DNA of 64,000 nucleotides from Citrus sinensis (Eukaryota > Streptophyta > Magnoliopsida > Sapindales > Rutaceae): positions 744,001 to 808,000 of the forward strand of contig NC_068562.1 in the NCBI RefSeq assembly GCF_022201045.2. Direction: 5' to 3'. Below, piece after piece: positions 22,961 to 35,292 of the stretch. A program made the position numbers and the translations under genes. The notes beneath the pieces were generated by a model. The model ran no database searches. It worked only from the letters and a program-made list of their open reading frames with translations, and was not told where the DNA came from. How positions within the stretch are numbered: position 1 is the first letter of the stretch; every line of letters starts with the position of its first letter.

Positions 22961-24396
22961 CCATTCTTTGTTCATTCTTAGGGTTTCTTTCAACCCTGTA
23001 TCATGTGTTTATGGTCATTTATTCCAGGAAAAATGGCACGACAAATTGGTAACATTTTGGCTTCCATCTTTCGGGTGTTGGTAGCATTATTTTGGAGGTG
23101 GCTGTAAATATATCTATCCTATGGACAGAGACCAGTATTATGGAATTATTAGTTACATTACTTAGCTGGAATTTTGGGAGTTGTAAGAATTTAGCGATCC
23201 ATTATATTTCAATTTTGGCAATTTCTTTGGGGCTTTCATTATGAAGCTCCATTCTCCTGGCAATTCCATGCAAATGATGCATTGTCCTTTTGATTGGGTG
23301 CCTAAACAAATGTCTCATATCTCGAGAAATGGAAATTTATCGTTTTCCAAGGTGCGAAAAAGGGCAAAAAAGAAACAGACCGACATTGCTAAATTAAATT
23401 TGAAATTAGATTAATGGTCGAGATTCTAATCCTACCTTATTTTCACACGTGAGTAAATTAAAATTTCAAAAATTTTAGTATATACGCTTAGACTTAAGAG
23501 ATTGAATAATGACAGTTGCTCGCTCTGCGTTGATGAAATTCCGACTCTCAACAACAGAGAGAAAATTCTTCGATCGATAGGCGTATAGAATTCGTTCATC
23601 TCTAGTACCGAGGATAGAAGAGGAAGAACCCGAAATGGGGGTCACTGGTGAGCTCTTTATCATTTTTCAATTAAAAAATACATAAGAATTGGCAGTAGCT
23701 AGTTCTTTACAGGTCTTGCTTCGATGCAATCCGCCAGTTATGTAACATAAACAATGGGGGAAAAAAAATATATTACCATATAACGAAAGCATTGTTACCA
23801 CTAACAATATTCTACCGGTACCGTAGAATTGTCGCCCCTCAGTCACATGCACCGTACAACTGTTGCACCTCAAATCACATCTCAAGTTCACCCAACGTAT
23901 TGTCCCTTGGCCTTAGGGTCGGTGATAGACTCTAATCATGTCTAGAAGATTCAGAACTTGAAATATTAATTGAAATTTTTGATTTGCCGCGCACAGGCAC
24001 AACTGACGGACTAGTTCAACTATCTTAATGAATTTGGAATTGGGCAACATGACTTGGAATCAATTAAGATGATCAAAACAAATACAGATCTTACACTTAG
24101 CCCTACAATATGAATAACTCGATGAAAACAGTGTCGACTCTAAACTAGCAAAGCAGTAAGGCAAAGGTGGCCGGCAGGAGTGAAGGCATTTGTTTCGCAA
24201 CCTATGAAATGACTTTTACATTACCAATCAACACTAATGAAATAAATGCACCCTTTAATTATGGAATTCAGCTTAATTACGCAGATAGCAATTATCTCAG
24301 CCCACGGTGTACCTAAGACTCCCAACATCTCAATTCTCGCATAGACAAGATTACATCTCAAGTGGGGGGAAAAAAACTGCTATCTTCTCTTCCATT
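22961..24396. other. Convergent spacer with an exon-like fragment
   Basis: The 3' flank of the protease faces the 3' end of the ESF1 gene. At 23510-23581 is a short ORF (MTVARSALMKFR...). It is followed at 23636-23650 by ATGGGGGTCACTG directly before a GTGAGC donor. This looks like the leader and first exon of a lost gene, but no continuation was found. The rest is unremarkable. Confidence 0.4.
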
Positions 24397-27300
24397 TCAT
24401 TTTTTTAGTTTTTTGGTCTTCTTTAAAGATTGAACCAGGTTTGAAAGGCCATTATTCTCCTCAACTTCTTTAGATTGAACTCCCTCATCTTTTTTTGGCT
24501 CGGAGGGCAGCTGAATTTGCTTGGATTTCATCTTGAGTGATTTAACTAATAAAGAAACCTCATGGTTCTCTCTCTTCAAGGATGACACATCAGACTTCAT
24601 GTGTCTGTGCCTGTCAGGGTCATCGGATGGCATTTGAGCATTTGTTGGTATCTTAGTAGACTCTCTGATCACCTGCTCTCGCTGGTCGCCCTTCTGCTTC
24701 TTCTGTGCTATCTGCCGAGCATAGACTGCACTCCTGCAATACCAAACTCAGATCTTCAGCACCCAATACTACAATCCTATTTATGAACTAAGCAGGCATT
24801 CATCATAGAAAAACTTCAGGATCTTTTAAAGAATTGTAATAGGCTAATTAATTCATAAGGGAAATGATAGATTGAACGAACAGCATCATCAAACACAAGA
24901 GGTCACGTCGGTTAATACACATACTGCTCGAGTGACAATCAATTTAAATCCTGCCCTGGAAAGAAATAAATTGGTTTATGCCGTATAGTATTTCATACCT
25001 TTTGAACTGTGGATCAGTGGGATCTAAGGCAAAAAGAGGAGAAGTAAACAGAGCAGAAAACCGAGGATCATCATAATCAGCAGTGGGTATTTTATCCTCA
25101 TCTGGAACTTCTTTTCCCTTTTTCCCTTTGCGCTTCTTAGGTTTCATGTTGTATCCTTTAAGACCATTCTCTGCACCCTTGTCATCAGCAAGTAATAACT
25201 CAAGCTCTGCCGTGCTTGCAGTTGCTTCCTTATCTGTATCTTGCCGTTCCTTTTCTTCTCTTCTATGATTACCCCCAGCCTCCTCACCCTTTTTACCTTT
25301 AGGCTCCTCAACAAAGAAATCATCTGGTTCTTCAATTGCTTCACGATCTGTATCGCTAGCCTCATCTTCTGATGAGTACTTTGATTTATTTTTCCTAGCC
25401 TTCTTCTTCTCACGTCTTTTTCTGAGATAAGCTTCCCAAATTGTTTCTGATTTCTTATCCTTCTTTTCTAGAATGCGCTTGCTTATATCCTCCAAGCCAG
25501 TATTGAAAGTGACCTCCATATCCTGGCCATCCTCCTCACCATCTTCATCAGAACCATCACCAGATTCAAGTAAAGCACGGTACTTATCTTGTTTTTTACT
25601 CTTTTTATCAGATTGCTCGTCTGCAATATTATCATCTTCATCATCAGTTTCACTCTCATCAGAAGCCAAAAATTCCTTCAACTCCAATTCAGCCACCTAT
25701 ATAAAAACAAAACAGGAATCAGTATAGAAGAAAAGCATAAGGACATAAATAAAATCTAAAGAGTTGGAAAAGTATAAACAACTATCACTGTTAAACTACC
25801 ATTCCTCAAATTACAGAAAGAAATAAACTTCATATTACATTAGGCTGAAATTTCACCAGACACAGCAGAAGAATCATCAGAAGTAGCAGTTGTTGGAATC
25901 CAGATCAAGCTACTAACCTGATCCGCATTAAATTTTCGTTTCAAGGTCTTTACACGATCTGGTTCATCATCATCCCAAGAAAGTTGAACATTGCTATGCT
26001 GCAATGCTTTTGTAAAAAAATCTAGACCACCATAATTAGCAGGTGCCTGAACAAAAACAAGGAAATCAACAATTTATAACTGTAGCTTTATCTCCTCTAA
26101 GTACCGAGGTCTACAAAAACAAGTTGTGATATATGAGAAAAATTCAGCCAAGCAGGCAACATGTATTTGCTGCTATGATGCTACATACTTTTATTCCTTG
26201 AAGACAGAGCATTCAAAACCCTACTTTCCATATCGACATAACACATAAGCTCCTTTTAATCTTAAGGACAAAATAAGTACCTCTGTTGCAACATCTCGTG
26301 GTGGATATTTAAACTCCATAGTGTCGGGAATAAATCTCAAATCAAGCTTGTTTGAAGATCTTTCAAACTCAACACCATCACAAGCTCTGTAAAGGTAATC
26401 TGCTGTTGCACTAGAATCACATTCCACTACAGCATAGTAGTACCTGAGAGTAAATCACAGGTACATTATATGAATACTTCAAGATAGAAAGGACAAATAA
26501 AAAAAATAACATCTATTTGCAATGTAGCAGCTTAAAGCAGTTATTTGGATCGACCATGAGTTAAGATGACTCTTTTCATAACAAAGACACTATTTGTTTC
26601 ATATCTTGAGGCAAGGACAAGATAAGGAGACTCTTCCTGCCCCAAGCATCATTTCCAGTAAGCAAAACTATACTCCATTGATAATTCAATCTGCATACCC
26701 AAATTCTCAGATATTGAACAAAATAGCAAAATTTTAAAAGTAGTAATAATAATAAAATTAATAATATTATTATTATTATTATTATTACTACAAATTTGAC
26801 ACAACAAGAATTTGAACAAAAACGCATAAAAAACAGAAATTTACAATAAATCACCTTAGTCTACTTTTCTCATAAGCACGCAATTTCTCCTCATCAATTT
26901 CATCATTATCCTCGTCGTCACTGTTCTCATTTTGACTATCGAATAGACCAACAGGACCACGAACTTCTTCCTCTTTCATTCGCTGAATCCCAAACTCAGA
27001 TGGATAGACTGCCACAGATAAAATTTGTCCATCTTTCGGCAGAAATGAGCTCAATATTACAAGCAAATCAACCGCCTACAGTTACAACAACAAAAACTTG
27101 ACCCTAAGACACAAATATTACAATAATTATCTAACTCGTTTATGTATGATGTACCTTAACATGTCTCCAGTCCATATTAACAATAGCAAGCCTGTGAGTT
27201 TCGTTGTCAATTTCTGGTATAGCTTCTTCCTGGTAAGTAAGATAAACTATTTCAATAAAAACATTCGATTTGAAGATTCTACAGTATCAATTTAAAAAAA

Positions 27301-27806
27301 AATTATACCTCTTCTTCAGGACCTTCATCAAAATCAACATCTTCCTCTTCGTCATCAGTAGTGCTCTCCGACACGTCGTCATCATCTTCCTCCTCAGTCC
27401 CACTTCCCGAAGACACGTCAGCAGCTTCTTTCAACTCACTCTCGCTATCAGTCTCGTTTCTTCTCTCTTCTTCTTCAATTTCTTCATCTTCATCGCTTTT
27501 TTTATCTTCCGCTTCAATTCGGTAATAATGTTGCAGAGAGCTTTTCGACGTTTTTAGATTCTTCTTAGGCTTGCCTCTTTTGTCGAACGGCGCCGTTGAT
27601 GAAGCGAAATTTTTGTCGGTGAACATGCGGTCGAATCGGGAGTCAATAGCGACTTTCGATTTTTGCTTCGGAACATTCTGGAACCTGGGGTCCGAGTGTA
27701 CGGACGCAAATCGAGAATCTGTGATGATCTTTTTGTTTTTGTTGTTGTCTGAGCCATCCTTTGACCTGTTTTTCCTTTTGTTCTTGTTTTTGTTTTTGGA
27801 GCCCAT
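24397..27806 (-). CDS. ESF1: ESF1-like pre-rRNA-processing protein (NUC153 domain)
   Basis: Seven exons in transcript order: 27806-27309, 27229-27155, 27075-26855, 26443-26281, 26046-25918, 25696-24999, 24733-24397. They join in frame to 706 residues. The start MGSKNKNKNKRKN is the first ATG in frame. Near the N-terminus the DSRF/DPRF motifs typical of ESF1 occur (IITDSRFASV, AIDSRFDRMF), followed by a long acidic tract. The centre holds the conserved core (MDWRHVK, YYYAVVECDSSATADYLYRACDG, MEFKYPPRDVATE). The C-terminus has the NUC153 segment (YDDPRFSALFTSPLFALDPTDP) and a basic tail. ESF1 is a nucleolar factor for 18S rRNA processing and 40S assembly. All junctions are GT-AG and the length is normal. 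A telo-box-like motif lies just upstream, as in many ribosome-biogenesis genes. Confidence 0.93.
26757..26788. repeat. ATT/TTA trinucleotide run in an ESF1 intron
   Basis: About eight near-perfect TTA/ATT units lie in the intron between exons 3 and 4 of the ESF1 gene. It is a simple sequence repeat with no coding role. Confidence 0.7.
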
Positions 27807-27836
27807 GGTGAATTCTGGGGTTTGTGTAGCTGAGAA

Positions 27837-27844
27837 TAGGGTTT
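27837..27844 (-). promoter_or_regulatory. Telo-box-like motif upstream of ESF1
   Basis: AAACCCTA on the minus strand lies about 30 bp upstream of the ESF1 ATG. Telo-boxes are enriched near the starts of plant ribosomal-protein and ribosome-biogenesis genes, so this fits the gene's role. The motif is short and could occur by chance. Confidence 0.45.
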
Positions 27845-29735
27845 TAGGTGTGGATGACAACAGGTGTTTGGACGCGGGAATTAATGCAACCAACACCGGT
27901 TTTGTTGAAACCGCCAAGGCTAAGATTATTCTGGGGGTGGATTTAGTAAACTTTTGACAGTTTTTTTTTTTTTTTTTTGGAGTAGACCTTTATTCTAAAA
28001 TTTTTTTAACTCCATTTAAATTTTATTTCCTATAATACCCCATTTAATTTATTAAATACTAACCATTTATTAAAATCAACCATCTTACAATAAAATTTTA
28101 CTGTAAACAAAGAATTTTTTTAATTTTTTATTAACATAAAACTTAAATTTTTTAATTATTTTCTTTTTATTATATGGTTTCTATTTCCATGATCCTAAAC
28201 TCTATAAGTTTTAAAAAAATAAATATAAATATAAATTATTAAATGGAATGGAATGGATGTAAACAAATTTTTAAAGTAAACTACAATAAAGTTTATTTAA
28301 AATAATAAATAATCTAATTTGTCTTTAATTATTTAGATAATTTCAATCAAAAATAAATTTTATGAAGATTTTAAAGCATGTCAAAAGGTTTTTTTTTTTT
28401 TTAAAGGTTCATTCCAACGGACTATGATAGTTGGGTTTTGATGCATCACATGTATTAGGGTCGAAGGACTTTAGACTATATTTAGGAGTAGGATAAAATG
28501 TAAGATTATACTAATTTTTTGGACATTATATTTATCCCATATTTGGCAAGCCCACTTGGATTGGATTAAGTTGACTAAATTTAAATTTAACTCTACCATC
28601 ATAGGATTAGTTGTCCTAATTCGCATGGGTTTAAAGAGGATTAGACTAAGAGTGTTTGTCTCTTTATGACATCTTATTTATTTATTTATTTATATTCATT
28701 ATTCCATAAAAATTAAGTAATTTTTTTTATTTTACCTGTGACATCTTCTTTCATTTATTTATTTGTACTAATATTTAATGCTAAAATAATTAGGTGTGGT
28801 GTATTATACGTATTAACAAAATTATGATTAAGAAACATGCCATTTATCATTTGATTATTATGTAAAATATTTGATAAATAATTATTTTTATAATTAATTG
28901 TTTTAATTATATTTTATTTAATAGGCAACAATATACATCACATATAAAAGTATGTAATTTGAATAAATTTAATTGTTCCTTTTAACTACTATTTAACTTC
29001 ACTTATATTTAATTTAACCTACTCTAATCATCAAACACAAACTATTTCTAATTCTTAATGGTGGAATTAGAAGATGAACACTTAAATCCTTAGAAAGTAT
29101 CCAATATCAGTAAGCATGTCACAGTGATTATGATGCCAAAAAAAGGGTTGCATCTACAACAATATCCGCTATAATGTTTGAGTACATAACATAAGACGAT
29201 ATTCAATCACAGATAGGCCTAAAATTTAAGGAAAAAACCCAGCAAATTATTTCATATTTTTCCAATAGATTTGACGAATAATTACCTTGTAGCATTGCTA
29301 AATAACCTTAAGAAGCACTACTACACAATTACTAGACTTGGTCAGTGAACTTATTACAATCTCATCACTGCCATACTGTCAAGTGAACTCGGCCTCTTTA
29401 AATACTCTTCTTATGTAGGTACACACAAACCAAATTTAAGAGCTAAAAAATAGTATTAAATCATACTTTTGTTGTTGAATTTTCAGTGACTTCACCAAGG
29501 AAATGCACTAAGTTCAAATTACCATGATAAAACATGCCACGATGCTGAATGGGTCATCACAATTCATAAAGACAACAAAGCCGAAATATGGAAACTGTTC
29601 CTCAACACTACTTTGAATGTAATTTCATGACCATTTTATGAGAGTATAAAGTTTCCCATCAATCTGAGTCATAGAAATTTGAAACATGACATTTAATATG
29701 AAAGAAGGAATGCAAAATGAGCAATACATGACATA
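27845..29735. other. ESF1 upstream region and AT-rich spacer
   Basis: The ESF1 leader (to about 27917) has an open frame continuous with the CDS but no upstream ATG in that frame. Beyond it the sequence is AT-rich with homopolymers. No gene was recognised up to the retrotransposon target site. Confidence 0.5.
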
Positions 29736-29740
29736 CAATA
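29736..29740. repeat. Retrotransposon target duplication, left copy
   Basis: CAATA directly precedes the TGATACGACC terminus of the LTR and recurs at 35696-35700 after the other terminus. The matching 5-bp duplication shows that both outer ends belong to one insertion. Confidence 0.85.
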
Positions 29741-29888
29741 TGATACGACCTCCAATCAATATTTGTCAGTATCACGAGGTTTCCACCTTTCGAGCAGGTG
29801 TGACCGTTGCAATGTTTGCTCCACTTCCTGCATTTCAACTACAGGGCCATCTTCCAGCTCCCTTACTTTAATGGGCGAGGATGTATCA
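29741..29888 (-). repeat. 3' LTR, internally deleted
   Basis: Both LTR termini are present and match the 403-bp LTR at the other end with few differences. Only 148 bp remain because about 255 bp between the CAATGTTT and GCAGGTGTGA segments is missing. The lost part includes the region where the U3/R signals of the intact copy should lie. Confidence 0.9.
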
Positions 29889-29902
29889 CTCCCCTCCCCT
29901 TG
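29889..29902 (-). other. Polypurine tract of the retrotransposon
   Basis: On the minus strand CAAGGGGAGGGGAG abuts the start of the 3' LTR. That is the expected position and composition for the plus-strand primer of reverse transcription. Confidence 0.85.
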
Positions 29903-30590
29903 AGAATGAACCTTGTCCTCAAGGTTAAACTTTGGGTACAGTCTGCAGAACTCAGCAAGGTCTTCCCAAGTTGAATTCTCAGGAGCACAGCCAGACCACT
30001 GAACCAAAATTTGATAATGCTTTTTTCCTTGTTTTAATATGAATCGGTCAGCAAGTATAGCTATAGGAGTAGAGACAGGCTTATTGTCAATGGTATCAGG
30101 AGGCAAAGAGGAAACATAAACAGCCGAGTTTCCCACATAAGGTTTGAGTGCTGAGATGTGAAATACCATGTGAACTTTGCATCCTTCAGGCAATTGCAGC
30201 TTATAAGCAACAGCTCTGATTCGTTCTGATACTCGGAAAGGGCCATAATATCGTTTAGCCAACTTTTGAGAAGCACGCTTAGCCACTGAAATTTGTCGAT
30301 GAGGTTGAAGGCGGACTAAAACAAGATCATCAATCTGTAACTGGAGTTCTCGTCGATGGGCATTGGCTTTTTGTTCCATACGATGTTGAGCTTGAAGTAA
30401 ATTAGTTTTTAAAGTTCTCAACAATTCATCTCGCTCCAACAACAGATCTTCTAAGGCTTGAATCGAAGTAGAACCTTTTGTATATCCAGGAATTGTGGGG
30501 GGTAATCTTCCATAGAGTGCTTGAAAATGTGTCATCTTCAACCCACTGTGATAGCTTGTGTTGTAACAAAATTCAGCCCAACCTAACAAG

Positions 30591-31302
30591 TAGGGGTGGG
30601 CATATTTTAACCGAACCGATCCAAACCGACCATTTGGATCGGTTTGGATCTGTTTCATTAGTAAAAAAACTGATTTCGGTTTATTGGATTGCAAACCGAC
30701 ATCACTCGGTTTGGATTTCGGTTTGGAAGGATTCCAAACCGATTCAAACCGATTCAAACCGATCCAATCCAGAAATATTATATAATTACATAATATTCTA
30801 AGTTAAGCAATCTAACTAATTATATTTATCATTTTATGCAGATTTTGACAAATCAAAAGTAATTGGGCCATAAATTTTGACGGACAAGATGCACAATATT
30901 TTAATTGTCAAATGTTGTTCAAGTTTATTTTAATTTTGTGAGTTTGTTTTGAATGAACATGTTAAGAACTTGTTTATTAGGATGTATTATGCTGTAAACT
31001 TGTATGGATGTATCTTTGAATTGTTATGTATATATCAAAGTAGATATGAATAATATAAAAGAGGTATCAATTTGGATTACGGACACAAAAAAATAACAAA
31101 TAATTTAGGTAAAATAATATAAAAGAAGTGGAATTTTAGCTAATAAGTTCAAACCGAATCCAAACCGATCCAATCGGTTTGGATCGGTTCGGTTTGAAAA
31201 AATTTTAGGTTGATATCGGTTTGAAAATATTTCAAACCGATTAGTTTGGATCGGTTTGAGAATATGTCCCAAACCGATCCAAACCGAATTTGCCCACCCC
31301 TA
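30591..31302. mobile_element. hAT-like element nested in the retrotransposon
   Basis: Termini are TAGGGGTGGGCA and TGCCCACCCCTA, perfect 12-bp inverted repeats. A perfect 8-bp duplication CTAACAAG flanks it (30583-30590 and 31303-31310). Subterminal regions are packed with AACCGATCC/GGATCGGTT motifs on both sides of an AT-rich centre. There is no transposase ORF. It sits in the polyprotein between integrase and chromodomain, so it inserted after the retrotransposon did. Confidence 0.93.
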
Positions 31303-34300
31303 CTAACAAGCTTAACCATGACTGCGGTTTGTCCTGAGTAAAGGCTCTTAAGTACTGTTCGAGGCCACGATTCACTACCTCTGTTTGACCGTCAGTTTGA
31401 GGGTGATAAGCAGTACTGTGCCGCAATGTAGTGCCACTGAACTCAAATAGTTTCTGCCAAAAATTACTCATGAATATAGGATCTCGATCTAATATTATTG
31501 AGCTTGGAAACCCATGTAACTTGACTACCAAATCAGCAAAAAGATTGGCTGTTTTGCTGGTTGTGAACTGAGATGGCAGTGCACCAAAGTGGGCTGATTT
31601 CGTTAAGCGATCCACTACCACCAAGATTACCTCGAAGCCTTTAGAAGTTGGCAAGCCTGTAATAAAATCCATAGTCAAAGCATCCCAAACAAGTGAAGGA
31701 ACGGGTAAAGGTTGAAGTAATCCAGCAGGTGCTTGAGTAGAATTTTTAATTTGCTGACATGTAAGACGGGCAGCAATGTAGTTCTCAACATCAAAGCGCA
31801 TTTTCGGCAAAAAAAAAGTAGAAGAAAGCCGAACTAGGGTGCGTTTCACGCTTGCATGCCCTGCCATGGGGGAGTCATAGAATTCCTTAAGAAGCATGCT
31901 CTTTAATTTGGAGTGAGGACTGACGTAGTATCGATGGTTGTAAAGTAATAGTCCCTCACGAACCGAGAAGGCTGAAGAAAGTTCTCCCGTGGCAAACTTG
32001 TTATGAAGTAACAACAGATCAGGCAAGGACGAATTGTCATCATGCAAAGTGGTTAGGATATCCACGGTTGGCTTCGAGATTATAGAGAACAACTCAGCTT
32101 GAGCATTTATGGAGTCGGAAAATTGATCCACATGTACTCGAGATAAGGCATCAACAACTTTATTGGAACTTCTCGGCTTATACTCAATTCGAAAATGAAA
32201 ACCCAACAATTTCCTGACGTAAGCTTGTTGTTCAGGAGTTTAAATTACCTGGTGAAACAACTCTTTAATGCTTTTATGATCAGTTCGAATGATGAAAAAG
32301 CGATCGAGTAAGTATTGGCGCCATTTTTGTACAGCAACAACAATCGCGTGCAGTTCTTTGATATAAGTCGAGGTAACCCGCAATCGAGGACCCAACTTTT
32401 GACTAAAATAAGAAATGGGATGACCCTGTTGCATCAATACTGCTCCAATTCCAATATTAGAAGCATCCATCTCTATAACAAATTCAAGCTCAAAATCGGG
32501 TAAATGCAATACCGGGGCAGCCACCATTGCATTTTTTAAAGTCATAAAGGCATCCGAAGCTGCTGGAGACCAATGGAATGCCTCTTTACACAACAAATCT
32601 GTCAATGGAGCCGCAATTGAAGCATAACCTCGGATAAATCGGCGATAATAGCCTGTGAGCCCGAGAAAGCCTCGTAGTTGCTTAACAGTCTGCAGCAATG
32701 GCCATTCTACCATGGTTGTAATTTTTTTAGAGTCTGCCTGCACTCCTCCAGCAGTCACTATGTGGCCCAAATAAATAGCTTCTTGGCAAAATAGACACTT
32801 CGACAACTTGACATAAAACTGATGTTCTTGCAAACGAAACAAAACATGTTCCAAGTGATTGACATGACCAGTCAATGAAGAACTATAAACCAAAATGTCA
32901 TCGAAAAAAACAATAACAAATTTGCGTAAGTAAGATGCAAATAGTTGATTCATAGTTGCTTGAAATGTCAAGGGGGTATTAGTTAAACCGAATGGCATAA
33001 CCAAAAATTTGTAATGCCCCTAATGAGTACGAAATGTTGTTTTATAAGTATCTCGCTTATGAACTCGTATTTGGTGATAACTAGCTCTCAAATCCAGCTT
33101 GCTGAAAATCCGTGCTCCTCCCAGCTCATCAAATAATTCATCAATTGTGGGAATAAGAAATTTATCCGGCACTGTGACTGCATTCAAGGCTCGGTAATCA
33201 ACACAAAACCTGTATGTGCCATCCTTTTTCTTGACCAACAAAACGGGAGAGGAGAAAGGGTTGTGGCTTGGCTTTATTATCCACTGTTCTAACATTTCCT
33301 TGACTAGTTTTTCCATTTCTGTTTTTTAAAAATGAGGATATCTATAGGGCCTCACATTCACTGGCTTTGAAGTAGGCAGGAGGTGAATTTTATGGTCAAT
33401 GAGTCTATGAGGAGGCAGACTCATAGGTGGGGAAAATAAGGTTTTATATTGTTGAAGGAGAATGATGATTTGTTCGGGTAATTGGGTGGGAAAGTGAGGT
33501 TCCAAGAGTGAGAAATTTGTGTCGGAAGCAAGTGTGTCATTAATAATGGGATGCAGCTCAAATAATGAATGCACGGCATCTGTAGATAACAAGGCATGAA
33601 ATTGATGGAAGGAAATCATATGAGAGGTTTGGATGGGGTCACCTCGTAAAATGATTGGATTGCCCTCCCAACAAAATTCCATAGTCATTGCACGGTAATC
33701 TATAGATATTTTACCAAGATGTTGAAGCCACTGGATTCCTAGGACAGCATCGGGACCTTCAATTGGCAATATATAGAAATCCAACTTGAAAGTGTGACTC
33801 TGTATCACTAGTAGCACTTGAAGACATTGAAAACGGCAAATTAAGAAGTCGCCATTACCAATATAAACCCGAAAAGTAGGGATGGATTGAATTTGCAGGC
33901 CAAGTCGTTCTGCCCATTGTGGTTTGATGAAGTTGTGTGTACTGCCACTATCTATTAAAACATGTAAGTGTTGGCGGCCAATTTCGCCTAGTACCCTCAA
34001 AGAACGTGGGTTAGATTGCCTAGCTAGTGCATTTAAGCTGGATATATCAGCTGTCACAACTTCCTCTGTTTGTTCAAGCAAGGGAGACCCCTCCGATGGT
34101 TCACTTTCATCATCATTTGTGCCTAACAACAAGAGAAATTTACTACGGCAATGATGGTTTGCACTATATTTCTGGTCGCAATTGTAACACAACCCCTTGT
34201 CTCTTTTTTCTTTCAATTCCACTGGGGAGAGACGACAGATGGGAAGGGCTGGAGTGGGTAAAAGTGGCGATGATGGTATTGGTTTTGGGGTAAGTAAAAG

Positions 34301-35277
34301 TGGCGGTTGGGATGATGGTTTTTGAGTAGCAAAACTGGCATGTGGATAAGTGGAAGGAAATTTGTTGTGGACATGGTGAGTGAGAGCAGGGGTGGTTTGT
34401 TGTGGTTGAGGAGTAACAGTGTTCCATTTTGTCCAAGAACGGCCTGAAATTTTTTATTCCTCAGATTTAGCTTCATATGCTCATGCTAGAGTAAAGGCTT
34501 CCATGAGGGACGTGGGTCTGCCAAACAACAACTCTCGCCGAATGTCAGGTTTTAAGCCAGTGATAAAGAAACTAATTAGTAACGGCTCGGAAATGCCTGT
34601 GACTTTATTCATCAACTCTTCGAAGGCAGATTGAAACTCTGCGACTGTAGATGTTTGTGTGAGCTTGGACAAATTGCCCTGATGATCTTCATACATAGAA
34701 GCACCAAAACGTTGTTTGAGATTGATTAAAAAACTTTGCCAAGTGCTCAATAGATTGTTGGCTTTCATCCACTGAAACCATGCAGCAGCTTTTCCTTCCA
34801 TGTGAAAAGAAACAATACGTAACTGTAGATGATCCGGAGTGCCATGAAAATCAAAAAATTCATTGATTCGAAAATCCCATCCATTTGGATCAGTACCATC
34901 AAACTTTGGAACCTCCATTTTCATGGAGCGTAACAGAGGTGAATTATCCGTACTACTAACAAGAGTAGTGGACTGTGTTGGGAAAGCCGTCGACGATGTC
35001 GGAACCGTAGTCGAAGATGACGGTGTTGACGCCGGAGGACGGGATAAATCTGCTGAAACTCCGATAGAACTACTGATATGAGATCGTAACTCCTCAAAAC
35101 GAGAATCAACCGTGGACATATATTTTTGGAGGTTTTGATGAACAGCCAGTGTGTGGCTTTCAAGAAGTGTTTGCATCTTAGAAATAATCTCAGGATCCGT
35201 TGTGGCCTCTTGGTTGGTCATTTTTGCAGAGAAATAGGGAGTAGATGACAGAGAATGACAAGGAGCAAAAAAAAGGC

Positions 35278-35290
35278 AATGAAAGCACCA
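35278..35290 (-). other. Primer-binding site of the retrotransposon
   Basis: TGGTGCTTTCATT on the minus strand starts two bases after the 5' LTR ends in GTATCA. The TGG start and position mark the tRNA primer site. I did not identify the tRNA; it is not the usual initiator-Met sequence. Confidence 0.7.
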
Positions 35291-35292
35291 GT

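Larger units (their letters stand above)
29756..35221 (-). pseudogene. Gag-Pol polyprotein, interrupted by nonsense codons and a nested element
   Basis: The frame opens at ATG 35221. The gag capsid part (FDGTDPNGWDFRINEFF ... FITGLKPDIRRELL) runs to 34481. A zinc knuckle (CYNC...HHC) lies near 34190. An aspartic protease with DSGST lies near 33950. Reverse transcriptase follows with [13 protein letters not shown] and FFDDILVYS, then RNase H (FVIEMDAS). Integrase has a zinc-binding end and a DDE core (MDFITGLPTS, HPQTDGQTE), and a chromodomain (HYQILVQWSG, STWED) lies near 29950. All gag to integrase pieces share one frame. In-frame stops lie at 34481-34483, 34454-34456, 33326-33328, 33020-33022 and 32240-32242. 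The 30591-31302 insertion splits the frame. The native C-terminus lies inside the LTR. Confidence 0.9.

Noticed and set aside
27571..27957. Plus-strand ORF opposite ESF1 exon 1
   Set aside because: It is antisense to a well-supported coding exon and its product has no family resemblance.
30478..30801. 107-codon plus-strand ORF across the integrase region
   Set aside because: It spans the boundary between retrotransposon and nested element, so it is an accident of the insertion.
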